Shown here: positions 6,651 to 7,071 of the stretch, in pieces
Layout of the letters: every line of letters begins with the position of its first letter
Position numbering within the stretch: the stretch's first letter is position 1
NCBI GenBank assembly: GCA_030689845.1
Contig: JAUYHV010000160.1
Location: 1-7,071, forward strand
Length of the DNA: 7,071 bases
Direction of reading: 5' to 3'
DNA from: Dehalococcoidia bacterium
GTDB lineage: Bacteria > Chloroflexota > Dehalococcoidia > JACQUA01
Program-made: the position numbers and the translations under genes
Notes under the pieces: model-generated
What the model saw: only the letters and a program-made list of their open reading frames with translations
What the model was told of the DNA's origin: nothing
The model's database searches: none

Positions 6651-7071
6651 ATGGTGGAAAAACCTGCGGTAAGCATGAGAAGTACCATAAATTATCTTAA
6701 TCAACAGGGGAAAGTACTCGTTATAAAGGACGAGGTTGATCCAATATATGAAATATCGGGCATACAGAAGTCCCTGGAAGGTGGCCCTGTAATCCTTTTT
6801 GAAAATATTAAAGGGTATCCTTCCATCAGGGATGTCGGCAACTTGTTCGGCAGAAGGGAATGGATTGCCGACATATTCTGTATCGAGGACTGGAAAAAAA
6901 TAAAATTCAACTGCCATCAAGCCATGAAGCAACCCCTGCCGTTTGCTGAGGTTAGCAGCGCCCCCTGCCAGGAAGTGGTAATAACCGAGAACATAGACGT
7001 GGAACGTATGTTACCGATAATAAAACACAGTGAGGCTGATGGAGCAAGGATACTGGGCGGCGGAAACGTTC
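6651..7071 (+). CDS. UbiD-family (de)carboxylase, second copy, 3'-truncated by window edge
   Basis: Open from ATG 6651 to the right edge: 140 codons plus one base, the N-terminal quarter or so of a UbiD-family protein. It aligns without gaps to the first copy from the shared MRSTI onward; by eye about 70 of some 130 residues are identical. Shared blocks include EVDPIYEI, LFENIKGYP, KIKF, and APCQEVV, and both have the KH near residue 125-130. The prenyl-FMN, metal and catalytic positions lie beyond the window, so activity cannot be judged. ATG 6651 is chosen for its strong ribosome binding site; the ATG 24 bases further in (6675, start of MRSTI) has no such site. It is more likely a paralogue with its own role, or a partner subunit, than a redundant copy, since the two sequences have diverged by about half. 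It seems to have its own promoter. Confidence 0.92.
   Translation, partial: MVEKPAVSMRSTINYLNQQGKVLVIKDEVDPIYEISGIQKSLEGGPVILFENIKGYPSIRDVGNLFGRREWIADIFCIEDWKKIKFNCHQAMKQPLPFAEVSSAPCQEVVITENIDVERMLPIIKHSEADGARILGGGNV

Noticed and set aside
6618..6932. Minus-strand open frame at the start of the second UbiD gene
   Set aside because: The plus strand here encodes an unmistakable UbiD N-terminus with a strong ribosome binding site, so the minus frame is not a gene.

Overview
The window suggests a strict anaerobe, possibly a Gram-positive of the Pelotomaculum/Desulfotomaculum kind. This rests on a tungsten-type aldehyde:ferredoxin oxidoreductase (AOR) family gene, two UbiD-type decarboxylase genes, strong purine-rich ribosome binding sites (AAAGGAG, AAGGAG), a TTG start and moderate G+C. 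The lineage is an inference; a deltaproteobacterial syntroph would fit almost as well. All genes lie on the + strand. I see no mobile element, tRNA, rRNA or CRISPR array.

Layout: (1) 1-747, the C-terminal 248 residues of a short-chain dehydrogenase/reductase (SDR) cut by the left edge. (2) 900-2522, an acyl/aryl-CoA synthetase-type AMP-forming ligase, starting at TTG. (3) 2545-4059, a complete UbiD-family (de)carboxylase 22 bases behind the ligase, so probably co-transcribed with it. (4) 4206-6029, a complete AOR-family oxidoreductase. (5) 6184-6432, an 82-residue basic protein that I do not recognise. (6) 6651 to the right edge, the first 140 codons of a second UbiD-family gene, about half identical to the first. 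The gaps of 146-218 bases around genes 4-6 hold a nested inverted repeat (4101-4160) and a good sigma-70-like promoter candidate (6517-6545) ahead of the second UbiD gene.

How the genes may work together (inference): the ligase would activate a carboxylic acid, probably aromatic or alicyclic, as a CoA thioester. The UbiD enzymes would add or remove a carboxyl group using prenylated FMN. The AOR-family enzyme would carry out a low-potential two-electron step on an acid/aldehyde pair or an aromatic ring, and the SDR would oxidise or reduce a hydroxyl/keto intermediate. The set looks like a catabolic module for an aromatic acid under anaerobic conditions, but the substrate cannot be read from the sequence. 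No UbiX-type prenyltransferase, pterin biosynthesis gene or dedicated electron carrier lies inside the window.

Most worth a second look: the first UbiD protein departs from the textbook active site (no acidic residue where the first catalytic Glu is expected, and His in place of a metal-binding Asn). Two UbiD paralogues also bracket an AOR gene and an unassigned small protein.
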